Assembly: GCF_013410115.1 (NCBI RefSeq)
Contig: NZ_JACCCV010000001.1
Location: 2,790,001-2,854,000, forward strand
Length of the DNA: 64,000 nt
Reading direction: 5' to 3'
DNA from: Tunturiibacter gelidiferens
GTDB taxonomy: Bacteria > Acidobacteriota > Terriglobia > Terriglobales > Acidobacteriaceae
Part shown: positions 34,887 through 44,473 of the stretch, piece after piece
How positions within the stretch are numbered: position 1 is the stretch's first letter
Layout: every line of letters starts with the position of its first letter
Made by a program: the position numbers and the translations under genes
The notes under the pieces: model-generated
The model's database searches: none
What the model was told of the DNA's origin: nothing
Seen by the model: only the letters and a program-made list of their open reading frames with translations

Positions 34887-37823
34887 ATGAGCTTTTTTGA
34901 GCTGGGTAGGAGACGGTGGTTCGCTATCTTCTTTTGCTGTTTGCTTTCATCAACGTCCGTCTGGTCACAGCAATTACAGGCCCCGACTTTGCCGGCCGGC
35001 CTGCCATCTGGTTCGCCTTCGTTGTCACCATCTCCAAGGACTCCCAATTCCAACCCAACCGATGATGACAGTGCAGGCCGCACAAGATTGAGTGCCGAAG
35101 GGGATAATACAAGTCAGGGAACAAACGGCGTCCTGACCACAGATCAAGTCCTCAAAGTCTTGCAGTCTCGACCAGAATTGATAGTGGACATCAAAGAGGT
35201 AATGGCCGACTATCTGCAACAGCAGGGAACTACAACGCAGTCAGATGCTATTACAGATGACATGCTGTACAAGGGCATATCCACAGATACGGGACTACGC
35301 GCCGTAATTACAGTATGGCTGAGGGCGCGTGGCTACTTGTCCGGTTCAGATTTAGATAGACAGAGTTCAGATATGCAAGAGTTCGACGAGTCTCTCAACC
35401 CAACGACCTCACTCGGTTCTGGAGGTCCTGATTCTTTGAGGGGCGGTGTAAAAGATGCAAATTCTCCTGGTTTCGACCGGCCGGATAATGTTAGTTCCGA
35501 TGTTGTCCGGAAAAAAGGTGGATCAGGTTCTTCGGAACGGGGAGATCTCTCGCCACCGATCAAGTCTGATCGCAACAGTGGTAATTCGACTGAGGTAATT
35601 CATCAGACAACTCCTTACAACCTTCAGTCGCTTCGCGATTTATACTCCCAAATTCCGGAGCAGACTTCGAAGCTCAGACGCTTCGGGTCGGATATGTTTC
35701 TTGAGAGGGGATTGACTGCCAAACAGATGTCAATTGATGTGCCGGTCGGCCCGGAATATATTCTGGGGGCAGGCGATGGACTGATCATTAGTCTTTGGGG
35801 AGGAGTGTCACAGACCTTTCCAAGGAACATTGATCGTGAGGGGACAATTGTACTGCCCGACGTCGGGGCCGTCCTAGTCGCGGGACTGCCTCTCGGCCGC
35901 GCTCAGGAGTTAATTCAGCAGGAATTGGGGAAGCAATTCAGAGACGCGAAGGTTTCGGTAACTCTTTCGCGTTTAAGAACCATACGAGTGTACATAGTTG
36001 GTGATGTTCAACGTCCTGGAGCATACGACCTTAGCTCGCTAGCGACTCCGCTCAACGCGCTATATGCAGCCGGTGGACCAACCAACCTTGGCTCATTACG
36101 TATAGCTCGCCAATATCGCGGAAAAGAATTGGTGCGCGAGGTAGATCTCTATGACTTTTTACTTCACGGTGTTCGGCCGGACGGGGAAAGACTGGAAGCG
36201 GGCGACACGATTTTGATACCGCCCGTCGGACGACAGGTTGCAGTAGCAGGGATGGTTAAGCGCCCCGCGATCTATGAACTAAGAGGCGAGAGAGAACTAT
36301 CTGAAGTGTTGGACGAAGCCGGTGGTTTGCTGGTGGCTGCTGCGATGAGCCGCATAACAATCGAAAGAATTGACGAGCAAGGGCACCGGGCGACGCTGAA
36401 CCTGGATATACCGGAAGGAAGTACGAGAGAGGCGTCGCAGATAAGGATCGAGCAGTTTGCCGTTCTAGACGGCGATCGCGTTAACATCAACCCGATACTG
36501 CCTTATAGCGAAAAGGCGATCTACGTTGAGGGACATGTTGTCAGACCTGGAAAGTTTCCCTACCACGATGGAATGAAGTTGAATGATGTTCTTCGGTCGT
36601 ACCAAGACCTCCTTCCAGAACCCGCGGATCGCGGGGAAATTGTTCGTCTGATGCCACCTGATTTGCGTGTTGAAGCTATTTCATTTAGCGTGCCCGACGT
36701 TTTTGTCGGGAACGAAGAACTTGACTTAAGACCTTTCGACACAATCCGGATCGCAGGTCGCTATGAAGCAGACGCTCCCAAAGTTCAGGTACACGGAGAG
36801 GTAATCCACCCCGGAGAGTATGCGCTTTCTCAGGGAATGACCGCCGCACAACTCGTTCGGATGGCAGGCGGCTTCAAGCGGAGTGCACTACTTGATGCCG
36901 CCGATCTTGCTAGTTATGACGTGAAAGATGGACGACAGGTTATAAGCCGTAGAGGGGCAATCCGAATCGGAGCGGCAGTCAACAATTACGATTCGGCCTC
37001 AGACGTAATACTCAAAGCCGGGGACGTGCTGACAATCCATCAAATATCGGGCTGGAACGATATTGGATCTTCAGTAAGTGTGTCCGGTGAAGTTGCTTAT
37101 CCCGGTTCCTACGGTCTGCAAGAGGGGGAAAGATTGAGTTCAGTTTTGAAACGCGCAGGTGGGTTTCGATCTTCGGCTTACCCCTCAGGGGCAGTATTGA
37201 TCAGACTTCAGGTAAAAGAGCTTGAAGACAAGAGCCGAAATGAGTTGATCCATCAGATTGAGACAACATCCGCTGGTGCGAGGCTGGCTCCGAGCCTCTC
37301 CGCACAGGACGATGCGGCGACATTGCAGTTACTCGTCCAGCAACAAAAAGAAGTGGTTTCTCGATTGCGCAACCAACCAGCAATTGGACGTTTGGTAATC
37401 AAAATTAACAGAGATATTTCAAGCTGGGAAGGCACATCCGCAGATGTCGAACTGCGTAATGGAGACGTCCTCACTATACCTAAAAGGCCAGGTTTCGTTT
37501 TGGTCACTGGTCAGGTCTATAACGCGTCTGCAATCACGTTCGTTCCGGGGAAGACCACGGGCTGGTATCTCCAGCGAGCGGGGGGTAGCACCGAAGGCGG
37601 TAACCGAAAAGAAATTCTTGTCATCCGGGCTAACGGCCTCGTGGTAGGGAGACGTTCGAATAACTGGCATGAGCCAGGGGTTCTTGATACAAAGCTTGAT
37701 CCGGGCGACGTCGTTGTTGTTCCCCAGAAGGTCTTCGGTGGGTCGGCCTTGTGGAGAAATCTGTTCGCTTCAGCGCAGGTATTCTCTTCGGTGGGATTCG
37801 CAGCAGCGTTGGCGCTTCACTAG
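34887..37823 (+). CDS. Polysaccharide export protein with multiple SLBB domains
   Basis: A protein of about 978 residues. A signal peptide follows the start (RRRWFAIFFCCLLSSTSVWS), then a Ser/Pro/Asp-rich linker. The polysaccharide-export (Wza-like) domain starts near residue 286 (GPEYILGAGDGLIISLWGG). At least six SLBB-type units follow at about 363, 448, 541, 631, 728 and 868, each with a V.GxVxxPGxY-like opening and an AGG end (VHGEVIHPGEYALSQGMTAA is a clear case). It forms the periplasmic/outer-membrane channel that exports the polysaccharide. Long multi-SLBB versions are common in acidobacteria. ATG at 34887 is preferred for the signal peptide; starts at 34725 or 34764 are possible. Confidence 0.9.
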   Translation: MSFFELGRRRWFAIFFCCLLSSTSVWSQQLQAPTLPAGLPSGSPSLSPSPRTPNSNPTDDDSAGRTRLSAEGDNTSQGTNGVLTTDQVLKVLQSRPELIVDIKEVMADYLQQQGTTTQSDAITDDMLYKGISTDTGLRAVITVWLRARGYLSGSDLDRQSSDMQEFDESLNPTTSLGSGGPDSLRGGVKDANSPGFDRPDNVSSDVVRKKGGSGSSERGDLSPPIKSDRNSGNSTEVIHQTTPYNLQSLRDLYSQIPEQTSKLRRFGSDMFLERGLTAKQMSIDVPVGPEYILGAGDGLIISLWGGVSQTFPRNIDREGTIVLPDVGAVLVAGLPLGRAQELIQQELGKQFRDAKVSVTLSRLRTIRVYIVGDVQRPGAYDLSSLATPLNALYAAGGPTNLGSLRIARQYRGKELVREVDLYDFLLHGVRPDGERLEAGDTILIPPVGRQVAVAGMVKRPAIYELRGERELSEVLDEAGGLLVAAAMSRITIERIDEQGHRATLNLDIPEGSTREASQIRIEQFAVLDGDRVNINPILPYSEKAIYVEGHVVRPGKFPYHDGMKLNDVLRSYQDLLPEPADRGEIVRLMPPDLRVEAISFSVPDVFVGNEELDLRPFDTIRIAGRYEADAPKVQVHGEVIHPGEYALSQGMTAAQLVRMAGGFKRSALLDAADLASYDVKDGRQVISRRGAIRIGAAVNNYDSASDVILKAGDVLTIHQISGWNDIGSSVSVSGEVAYPGSYGLQEGERLSSVLKRAGGFRSSAYPSGAVLIRLQVKELEDKSRNELIHQIETTSAGARLAPSLSAQDDAATLQLLVQQQKEVVSRLRNQPAIGRLVIKINRDISSWEGTSADVELRNGDVLTIPKRPGFVLVTGQVYNASAITFVPGKTTGWYLQRAGGSTEGGNRKEILVIRANGLVVGRRSNNWHEPGVLDTKLDPGDVVVVPQKVFGGSALWRNLFASAQVFSSVGFAAALALH

Positions 37824-37978
37824 GAATTATGACGTGAGTCCAAAAGTGCTAGTTTCAGGTCTTTGTATAGACTAAATTTTATTTTATCGAGCGACACCTA
37901 GTATTTTAATATGACTCTTTATCTAAGACAAGCGGTTGGTGGTTCACGGAGTCCAGACTCATCACTGTCGAGGTAGCA

Positions 37979-39256
37979 ATGCAGGCAAGCTTATCAACGC
38001 CCACGTCTCAAGCGCCCTCTCCGAGCCGCAACAAGCAGCAATCGGATGGTGTCGAGAAAACCTGGGTGACAAACGCGTCACTGTTCTGGGATAACCGGCG
38101 TATTTTTCTCCGCACAGCTGGAGCCACCTTCGCAATTAGTATTTTAGTCGCGTTCTCACTGCCTAAGCAATACGAGTCCGGAGCACGAATCATGCCGCCA
38201 GAACAGGGCGGCAATGGTGCTGCCATGCTTGCTGCTTTAGTGGGTAAGAGCTCAGCTAGCAGTCTCTCAGGTTTAGCTGGCAGTCTCATTGGAGTAAAAA
38301 ACAACAGCGCCCTGTTCGTTGCGTTGTTGCATAGCGGAACAGTATCCGGGCATCTTATCGATAAGTTTGACCTGCAACGGGTCTATCACAGACGTTATCG
38401 AGATAGTACTGCAAAGCGATTAGCACATCTGACCAAGATTACTGAAGATTCGAAAAGTGGCGTGATCACAATCGTTGTAACAGATGGTGACCGCGAGCGT
38501 GCGCGAGACCTGGCTAACGCTTATCTAGATGAACTGAATAGATTAGTCGCTCGAGTTAATACTTCCGCCGCTCGTCGCGAACGCGAATTTATTGAGCAGC
38601 GCCTGAATACTGTCCAAACTGAACTAGAGCGCGCACAGCTGGAACTGAGTGACTTCTCCAGGAAAAACACCACAATTGATCTGAAAGAACAGACCAGAGC
38701 CACCGTAGACGCTGGAGCCAAGCTCGAAGGGCAACTTATAGCTGGCGAAACGGAACTGAGCGCTCTGCGCCAGATTTATGGCGATCAAAATGTCCGGGTA
38801 CGCGCGGCGGAGGCAAGAAATGCAATCCTGCAACACGAACTACAGCGCGCCAATGGACGGAGCATTCAGGGAGTGGAAGAAGATAATCTTGATTCAACTC
38901 ATCCATATCCAGCTCTACGAGAACTCCCTCGATTGGGTGTTCAGTGGGCCAATCTTTATAGGACTGTTCGCATTCATGAAACCGTCTTTGACCTACTTTC
39001 AGAAGAATATGAGACGGCTCGTATCGACGAAGCCAAATCCATTCCGACAGTCGGAATCATTGATTTTCCCGGTCTTCCCGAGCGAAAGTCTAGCCCGCAT
39101 CGCTTCCTCATAGTCTTAAGCTCTACTGCACTCTCAATTGCCATGACAGCAATATACCTCTTGGTGACGCGATTTTGGCTCGAACTGGAGGAGTGTGATC
39201 CACGCCGAGTGCTGGTCGCTCGAATCAGAATGACGATGCACAACGGATGGGCTTGA
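37979..39256 (+). CDS. Wzz-like polysaccharide chain-length protein
   Basis: A 425-residue protein with two membrane helices, near residue 42 (TAGATFAISILVAFSLP) and near 380 (FLIVLSSTALSIAMTAIYLL), and a large periplasmic part between them rich in coiled coil (AARREREFIEQRLNTVQTEL). PTVGIIDFPGLPERKSSPHR just before the second helix is the conserved PxxP motif of Wzz/PCP proteins. It works with the polymerase and exporter to set chain length. No C-terminal tyrosine kinase is fused. The ATG follows GAGGT. Confidence 0.88.
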   Translation: MQASLSTPTSQAPSPSRNKQQSDGVEKTWVTNASLFWDNRRIFLRTAGATFAISILVAFSLPKQYESGARIMPPEQGGNGAAMLAALVGKSSASSLSGLAGSLIGVKNNSALFVALLHSGTVSGHLIDKFDLQRVYHRRYRDSTAKRLAHLTKITEDSKSGVITIVVTDGDRERARDLANAYLDELNRLVARVNTSAARREREFIEQRLNTVQTELERAQLELSDFSRKNTTIDLKEQTRATVDAGAKLEGQLIAGETELSALRQIYGDQNVRVRAAEARNAILQHELQRANGRSIQGVEEDNLDSTHPYPALRELPRLGVQWANLYRTVRIHETVFDLLSEEYETARIDEAKSIPTVGIIDFPGLPERKSSPHRFLIVLSSTALSIAMTAIYLLVTRFWLELEECDPRRVLVARIRMTMHNGWA

Positions 39257-39487
39257 GGATTGGTATGGGAACGTATCGACAGCACAGGCGCATAATTCTG
39301 CGTCTCCGAATGTCGTATTTGCGATCGGTGCGAGACGCAGGGCGACCGCTGGTTCACGGGCGGAGACTATCTGGTCGCTGCCAATCAGCTGTATCTCCGA
39401 GCACAAATTACACAACTAACGTTAATGACGTCAAGTAAAGGATAATCCGCCACCATCGGAAACCATATCTTTCATAGTGACAAATCA

Positions 39488-40345
39488 ATGAAAAGTTCCC
39501 TGTCAATCTCGGTTGTCACACCATCATTTAATCAAGTTAGCTTCATTCAAGAAGCTTTGGAAAGCGTACGTCTTCAAAATTATCCGGTCTGCGAACATCT
39601 AATAATCGATGGAATGTCGACTGACGGCACAATCGACTTATTGCGGAGTCTACCGAGCGACAAGAATTGCACCAACATTACTTGGGTTGCCGAGCAAGAT
39701 AGCGGACAGAGTGAAGCTCTAAACAAGGGGTTCCGCTGGGCTCAGGGCGACATCATTGGTTGGCTAAACTCCGATGACCGTTATCGACTCGGATGCTTTG
39801 AGCATGTAGTGAAGGTGTTTGAAGAGAACCCAGACGTTGATGTTTTGTATGGAGACTACCGCGTAGTAGATGAGTCGGGGCGGCTTATTCAAGTTCGTCC
39901 GGAGATCAAGTTCAGTAAGTTTGTGCTTTTTTACCATCGGGTGTTATATATCCCGACAACAGCTACGTTCTTTCGAAGACGAATTTTTGATGATGATAAC
40001 TGGCTTGATGAGAATCTTCAATATGTCATGGACCTCGAGTTTTTTATACGCTTAACCTCGAATGGATATCGTTTTAGACATCTTTCAGAGATACTTGCAG
40101 ATTTCAGGTTGCAGCCTGCCAGCAAGACGTGCCGCAATCCAGATAAACAACGTCGGGAGCACGAGCAGGTAATCTTCACATCTGTGCCATTGCTTCGAAG
40201 TATTGAACCAAAGTGTGTTAAGATCTGCGTTCTTTTGTTATTTCGACCATTAGCTGCTGTAAGACGATACGCAGAAAAACTACTCCGCGGTTCCTATCTG
40301 AGACAGTTGTGGTCGACCTACGTTAAAGCCGATTCAGAAATGTAA
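39488..40345 (+). CDS. Family 2 glycosyltransferase
   Basis: A 285-residue protein of the GT-A fold. SISVVTPSFNQVSFIQEALE opens the nucleotide-binding part, followed by IDGMSTDGTIDLL, EQDSGQSEALNKGF and the metal-binding NSDDRY. No membrane helix is seen, so it acts at the cytosolic face of the membrane. It adds one sugar to the lipid-linked repeat unit; donor and linkage are unknown. The frame closes 9 nt before the next glycosyltransferase. Confidence 0.88.
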   Translation: MKSSLSISVVTPSFNQVSFIQEALESVRLQNYPVCEHLIIDGMSTDGTIDLLRSLPSDKNCTNITWVAEQDSGQSEALNKGFRWAQGDIIGWLNSDDRYRLGCFEHVVKVFEENPDVDVLYGDYRVVDESGRLIQVRPEIKFSKFVLFYHRVLYIPTTATFFRRRIFDDDNWLDENLQYVMDLEFFIRLTSNGYRFRHLSEILADFRLQPASKTCRNPDKQRREHEQVIFTSVPLLRSIEPKCVKICVLLLFRPLAAVRRYAEKLLRGSYLRQLWSTYVKADSEM

Positions 40346-40354
40346 AGCGAAGCT

Positions 40355-41524
40355 ATGAATATATTGATTACTGCGGTTTCGTCATCTACTGGCCCATCAG
40401 GTATTTGTAGACACGCATACAGTCTCGCGTGCTGTGCGGCTAGCCGTAAAGAGATCTCTCAGGTCACCTTGGTTGTTGGAAAGTGGCAAGAATCGTACTT
40501 TAAACACTCTTTTCAAATGGAAGACATGAAACTGAGCGTCGTAGTTGTCGATATACACAATGACGCTTTTGCACGAAACCTTTGGTACCTATGTGAGCTG
40601 CCAAGACTTGCAAATGCCGTGGCTGCAGATATCATTCATCTTTCGTTTCCCGTTCCCATCCGACGTGCCACCCTAAATCGACCCGTGGTGGTTTCGTTAC
40701 ATGATCTTTACCCATATGATGAACCAGACAATTTTGGATTCCCGAAGGTTTATTTTAATAGAGTATTTCTTCAACAATGTCTGGGGGAGGTTGACTTAGT
40801 CACCTGCGTTTCTGAAACTACCCTGTCGCGATTGAATACAAGGTTCCCTGCGGTTGCGAAGAAAAAAGGAGTAGTCGTTTACAACTGCGTAAACATTAAA
40901 TCCAGCAGACACAGCTATTCCGTCATCACAGACCGACCGTTTTTTCTGATGGTCGCCCAGCATCGCGCAAACAAGAATATTACAATGGCACTCCGGGTTT
41001 TTGGGGAACTCTTGAAAAGAGAAAGAATTGACAGGCGAACGCTGTTGCTTTTGTTAGGTAATCATGGCCCTGAGACTACTACGATCAAGTCCGTCATTGA
41101 GCGAGAAGCTCTGGGAGACAGCGTAAAATTAATAGATGGCGTAAGTGATGAGGAGTTGATATGGCTTTACAAGAGCTGTGACATATTATTAGCTCCTTCT
41201 TTTATGGAGGGGTTTGGTCTACCGATCGTCGAGGGACTGCTGTGCGGAAGTCGTGTCGTGTGCTCCGATATTCCTACGTTCCGTGAGGTAGGCGGTGAGG
41301 CGTGCTATTATTTCGATCTTTATTCCGACAAAGGATCGTCTGGGTTGGCAACGGCAATCTGTGATGCATTGACGAAGCCGAAGCGTAAAGCAGAAGATCT
41401 TGAGAGGTTTTCCTTAGAAGAAATCGCTCGAAACCTTATGACTGTTTATTTTGGACTCCAAGAAAACTCGATTGAGGAGACGAATAGAGGTGAAACCGTA
41501 GCGCTGCATCCCGCTGGTTCTTGA
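40355..41524 (+). CDS. Family 4-type glycosyltransferase
   Basis: A 389-residue GT-B protein. FLMVAQHRANKNITMALRVF begins the C-terminal domain and LLAPSFMEGFGLPIVEGLLC is the donor-binding E-x7-E motif. ETTLSRLNTRFP in the first half is usual for the family. It probably extends the repeat unit of the exported polysaccharide. It is the last recognisable gene of the polysaccharide group. Confidence 0.88.
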   Translation: MNILITAVSSSTGPSGICRHAYSLACCAASRKEISQVTLVVGKWQESYFKHSFQMEDMKLSVVVVDIHNDAFARNLWYLCELPRLANAVAADIIHLSFPVPIRRATLNRPVVVSLHDLYPYDEPDNFGFPKVYFNRVFLQQCLGEVDLVTCVSETTLSRLNTRFPAVAKKKGVVVYNCVNIKSSRHSYSVITDRPFFLMVAQHRANKNITMALRVFGELLKRERIDRRTLLLLLGNHGPETTTIKSVIEREALGDSVKLIDGVSDEELIWLYKSCDILLAPSFMEGFGLPIVEGLLCGSRVVCSDIPTFREVGGEACYYFDLYSDKGSSGLATAICDALTKPKRKAEDLERFSLEEIARNLMTVYFGLQENSIEETNRGETVALHPAGS

Positions 41525-41937
41525 TTCAACTCTCAGTTTCGGCTCTCATTTATGGTTAGCCGCCAATCTAGATGTGTCGGTTTTACAGGATTCTCGCTTG
41601 CCGCGTTTTGTTGTTCTGCGGCGAGAGTTCTGGTGATGGTGATCGTCAACATCATGCAGAACGTCTGCAACAGACAGTTTGGTCACGCGTGTTATTTTCG
41701 GGCTCCCGGCGTCCTATGCCACATAAAATAATCTGCCGGAGAAGGCAATATTTATGCGTTCCTCGTTTGGAAGTGAATCTGGGAGCTCTGAATGTCTCCA
41801 AGTTGTCAGAGCTTTGTCATTTGATTATACGAATCAAACACTTAGGTGGGTGATCGTCAAAGAAACTTGACTTCTCTCGATAGAATATAAGAATCAGGAA
41901 TCGGTGGGCGACCGAGATTCCTCGAGGAGCGAAAACA
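41525..41937. other. Intergenic region before the two-component operon
   Basis: No gene is supported. A frame of 93 codons (41572-41853) has no domain signal and a strange composition. The 3' end contains a hairpin at 41896-41922 in the leader of the response regulator. Confidence 0.5.
41896..41922 (+). promoter_or_regulatory. Leader hairpin before the response regulator
   Basis: AGGAATCGGT pairs with ACCGAGATTCCT with two bulged bases and a 5-nt loop. It ends just before the GAGGAG ribosome site, where it could affect translation of the operon. Confidence 0.4.
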
Positions 41938-42621
41938 GTGAGCTTGATCTTGGTAATCGAAGACGATCCTAGAATTCAAAAGGCGCTTCATCGGCAGTTC
42001 ACCACCGAGGGTTATGACGTACATGTGACCGGCGACGGCGCGCAGGGTTTGGCGACCTGTAAAAGCTTAAGGCCTGCCGGTGTTGTACTCGATCTGATGC
42101 TGCCAAGCATGTCAGGCCTGGAGGTGTGCAAGGGGATCAAGAACTGGTCAGCTAGTACTCCAGTTGTGGTTCTCAGCGCAGTTTCTGAGGTCGCAGATAA
42201 AGTTTTGCTATTGGAGTTGGGCGCAGACGATTATGTCACAAAACCGTTTAGTCCGCGCGAGTTGATGGCGCGGGTGCAGGCTGCAATTCGACGAACCCGC
42301 AAGCCGGTAGCGAACACTCGCGTTAGCTTTGGAAACGTGACTGCAGATTTCTCTGGCATGGAAGTTTTTAAAGATGGTGCGACTGTAGTTCTCACCGCAC
42401 ACGAGATTAAGCTTCTCCAGTATTTTGTCGAACACGCGGAACGTGTAATTACTCGAGAAGAGTTGCTGAACGATGTCTGGAACTACACGTCATACCCGAC
42501 GACGCGCACGGTGGACAACCACATCATGAAGTTACGGCAGAAGTTAGAAATGGATCCGGCAAAGCCTGTATACTTCCGCACTATCCATGGCATTGGCTAC
42601 AAATTTGTACGCGGAAGCTGA
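41938..42621 (+). CDS. OmpR/PhoB-type response regulator
   Basis: A 227-residue protein. The receiver has EDDPRIQKAL, phospho-acceptor in GVVLDLMLPSMSG and TKPFSPREL with the conserved Lys. The C-terminal winged helix contains LTAHEIKLLQYFVEHAERVI and the TTRTVDNHIMKLRQKLE recognition region. The start is GTG with GAGGAG at 8 nt. It is the first gene of a four-gene operon with its kinase, a porin-like protein and a plastocyanin-like protein, which are its likely targets. Confidence 0.92.
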   Translation: MSLILVIEDDPRIQKALHRQFTTEGYDVHVTGDGAQGLATCKSLRPAGVVLDLMLPSMSGLEVCKGIKNWSASTPVVVLSAVSEVADKVLLLELGADDYVTKPFSPRELMARVQAAIRRTRKPVANTRVSFGNVTADFSGMEVFKDGATVVLTAHEIKLLQYFVEHAERVITREELLNDVWNYTSYPTTRTVDNHIMKLRQKLEMDPAKPVYFRTIHGIGYKFVRGS

Positions 42622-42652
42622 TATCCCCACCGATCATGGGAGACCGAAACTG

Positions 42653-44470
42653 ATGGACAGGCTGCGGATGAGGACGACGCTGCTGATCCCTTTGCTCATT
42701 CTCTCGTTCGGTTGCACACTGCTGAGTCTTCTGGTGATCCGCACCATCGTTCAACAGCAGACTCGGACGGATCTCGCATCTGACCTCCAACACTCAGTCA
42801 AGACCTACCAGAACCTACAACGTCAGCAGCGTGAACTCTTAGCGCGCGAGTCTGCACTTCTAGCTGACCTGCCAAGTCTGAAGTCTCTAATGACCACCTA
42901 CGATCCCATAACCATCGAGGATGGCGGAATTGAGTTCTGGCAGGTGAGTGGATGCGACTTCTTCGCGCTACTTGATCAAAACGGAAGACTCATAGTTTCC
43001 TACAACCGCGGCGCGGCGCTCGACCATTCAGGGGTAGCACATGGGCTCGAGATGGAACGCTACAAACCTGGAGAGCCAATCTTGCTTTCCCTAGACGACC
43101 GCATATACGAAATCTCGACACAGCCACTCTACTTTGGGCTAAAGGAGCACGGAACTCTCCTCGGATTTGTCGCTGTGGGATACCCCATCGATGAACATGT
43201 CGCCCGCGAGGTTAGCGAAGCAGCTGCGGCGCAGGTTGCCTTCTCCGTTGACGGTAGAGTTGTGGTCAGCACATTGAGTCCAGTGTTACAGCAGGAGCTC
43301 GTCGCTCGGGGCGGGGACCTGTTGGAGATGCCGACGCAGAACAAGAAAATTCAACTTGGGAAGATGGACTATCTCGCGGCATCTGAGCGACTCACCACCT
43401 CTGCCAGACAGGAGAGCGCAATGGAGATACCTCAGCTTGTTGTCTTGAAGTCATTCGAAGAAGCCACGCAGTTGGTGAATAGAGTGAACCGCTGGGTCCT
43501 TGCGCTTGCTCTTGTGGCTCTAGTTGTCGGATCGGGAATGTTGGTTTCCATCTCACGTACCCTCACCCGCCCTATAGAAACCCTTGTAGAGGGTACTCGG
43601 GCTCTAGCTCAAGGTAACTTTGACTATCAACTCAATGAGGACGGAGCAGCGGAGATAAGGGAGCTAAGCAGAGCCTTTGAGCGTATGCGGATTCAGCTGC
43701 GTCGCACCCAACATGACCTGCTCGACGCAGAGAGACTTGCAACAATCGGGCGAATGGCGAGTTCCATTTCCCATGATCTAAGGCATTATCTTTCGGCGAT
43801 GTATGCCAATGCCGAATTTATGAGTGGCGTAAATATATCTCAGCCGGAGCGTGAAGAGTTAATGCTCGAAGTGCAAGCGGCCGTTCAAGGGATGACCGAT
43901 CTTCTTGACTCGCTGCTCCTCTTCACTCAAACCGGCCGAGCACTCCATCCCGAGTTTGAATCAATCGCACTTATGATCCAGCGAGCGGTGAGCATGGTCC
44001 GTTCCCATCCTGCGGGTCGAGACGTCAAAATAACTCTCATCGGGCTATCTTCACTCGAAGCATGGATCGACGCCAAAAAACTGGGCCGCGCCGTTTACAA
44101 TCTGCTCCTGAATGCCTGTCAAGCTGCAAAGCGTGGCCAAGGTCCTCCTACCGTTACTCTGACTCTCATCGAAAACGAGCGGTCGATTCAGATCAGAATT
44201 GTTGATAGTGGACCGGGTGTGCCGGCCGCTGTTCGCCAAAAAATATTCTTACCATTCGTAAGCGAGAGCAGGGAAAGCGGGACGGGGCTTGGCCTGACTC
44301 TTGCTCAACAAATTGCGCAAGAGCACGGCGGCGGGATTGAGCTCGAAGAAACCGCCGAAGGCGATACCGTGTTCACGATCAATCTACTAAGAGCGTCGTT
44401 ACTCGCACTCGGTGCCGCGGTCGAAAAGAAGACTTCCCCCACATATATCCCCGTCCATGAAAAAGGTTGA
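42653..44470 (+). CDS. Sensor histidine kinase
   Basis: A kinase of about 605 residues. The first membrane helix lies at about 7-32, a ~245-residue periplasmic sensor follows (Cache-like by layout), and a second helix lies near 282-302 (WVLALALVALVVGSGMLVSI). A HAMP domain follows, then the H-box ISHDLRHYLSAM (about 370), N-box NLLLNACQAA, and G-boxes DSGPGVP and GTGLGLTLA. It would phosphorylate the regulator encoded immediately upstream. ATG at 42653 is preferred; an ATG at 42587 would overlap the regulator gene. Confidence 0.9.
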   Translation: MDRLRMRTTLLIPLLILSFGCTLLSLLVIRTIVQQQTRTDLASDLQHSVKTYQNLQRQQRELLARESALLADLPSLKSLMTTYDPITIEDGGIEFWQVSGCDFFALLDQNGRLIVSYNRGAALDHSGVAHGLEMERYKPGEPILLSLDDRIYEISTQPLYFGLKEHGTLLGFVAVGYPIDEHVAREVSEAAAAQVAFSVDGRVVVSTLSPVLQQELVARGGDLLEMPTQNKKIQLGKMDYLAASERLTTSARQESAMEIPQLVVLKSFEEATQLVNRVNRWVLALALVALVVGSGMLVSISRTLTRPIETLVEGTRALAQGNFDYQLNEDGAAEIRELSRAFERMRIQLRRTQHDLLDAERLATIGRMASSISHDLRHYLSAMYANAEFMSGVNISQPEREELMLEVQAAVQGMTDLLDSLLLFTQTGRALHPEFESIALMIQRAVSMVRSHPAGRDVKITLIGLSSLEAWIDAKKLGRAVYNLLLNACQAAKRGQGPPTVTLTLIENERSIQIRIVDSGPGVPAAVRQKIFLPFVSESRESGTGLGLTLAQQIAQEHGGGIELEETAEGDTVFTINLLRASLLALGAAVEKKTSPTYIPVHEKG

Positions 44471-44473
44471 GGA

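Noticed and set aside
39296..39445. 49-codon open stretch with four closely spaced cysteines (ECRICDRCE) after the Wzz-like gene
   Set aside because: It has a stop just upstream and no usable start codon or ribosome site; the zinc-ribbon look is probably chance, or at most a remnant.
41572..41853. 93-codon frame between glycosyltransferase and response regulator
   Set aside because: No domain, poor composition, no ribosome site.
41867..41891. TTGACT...TATAAG as a promoter for the two-component operon
   Set aside because: The spacing is only 13 nt, too short for a sigma-70-type promoter.
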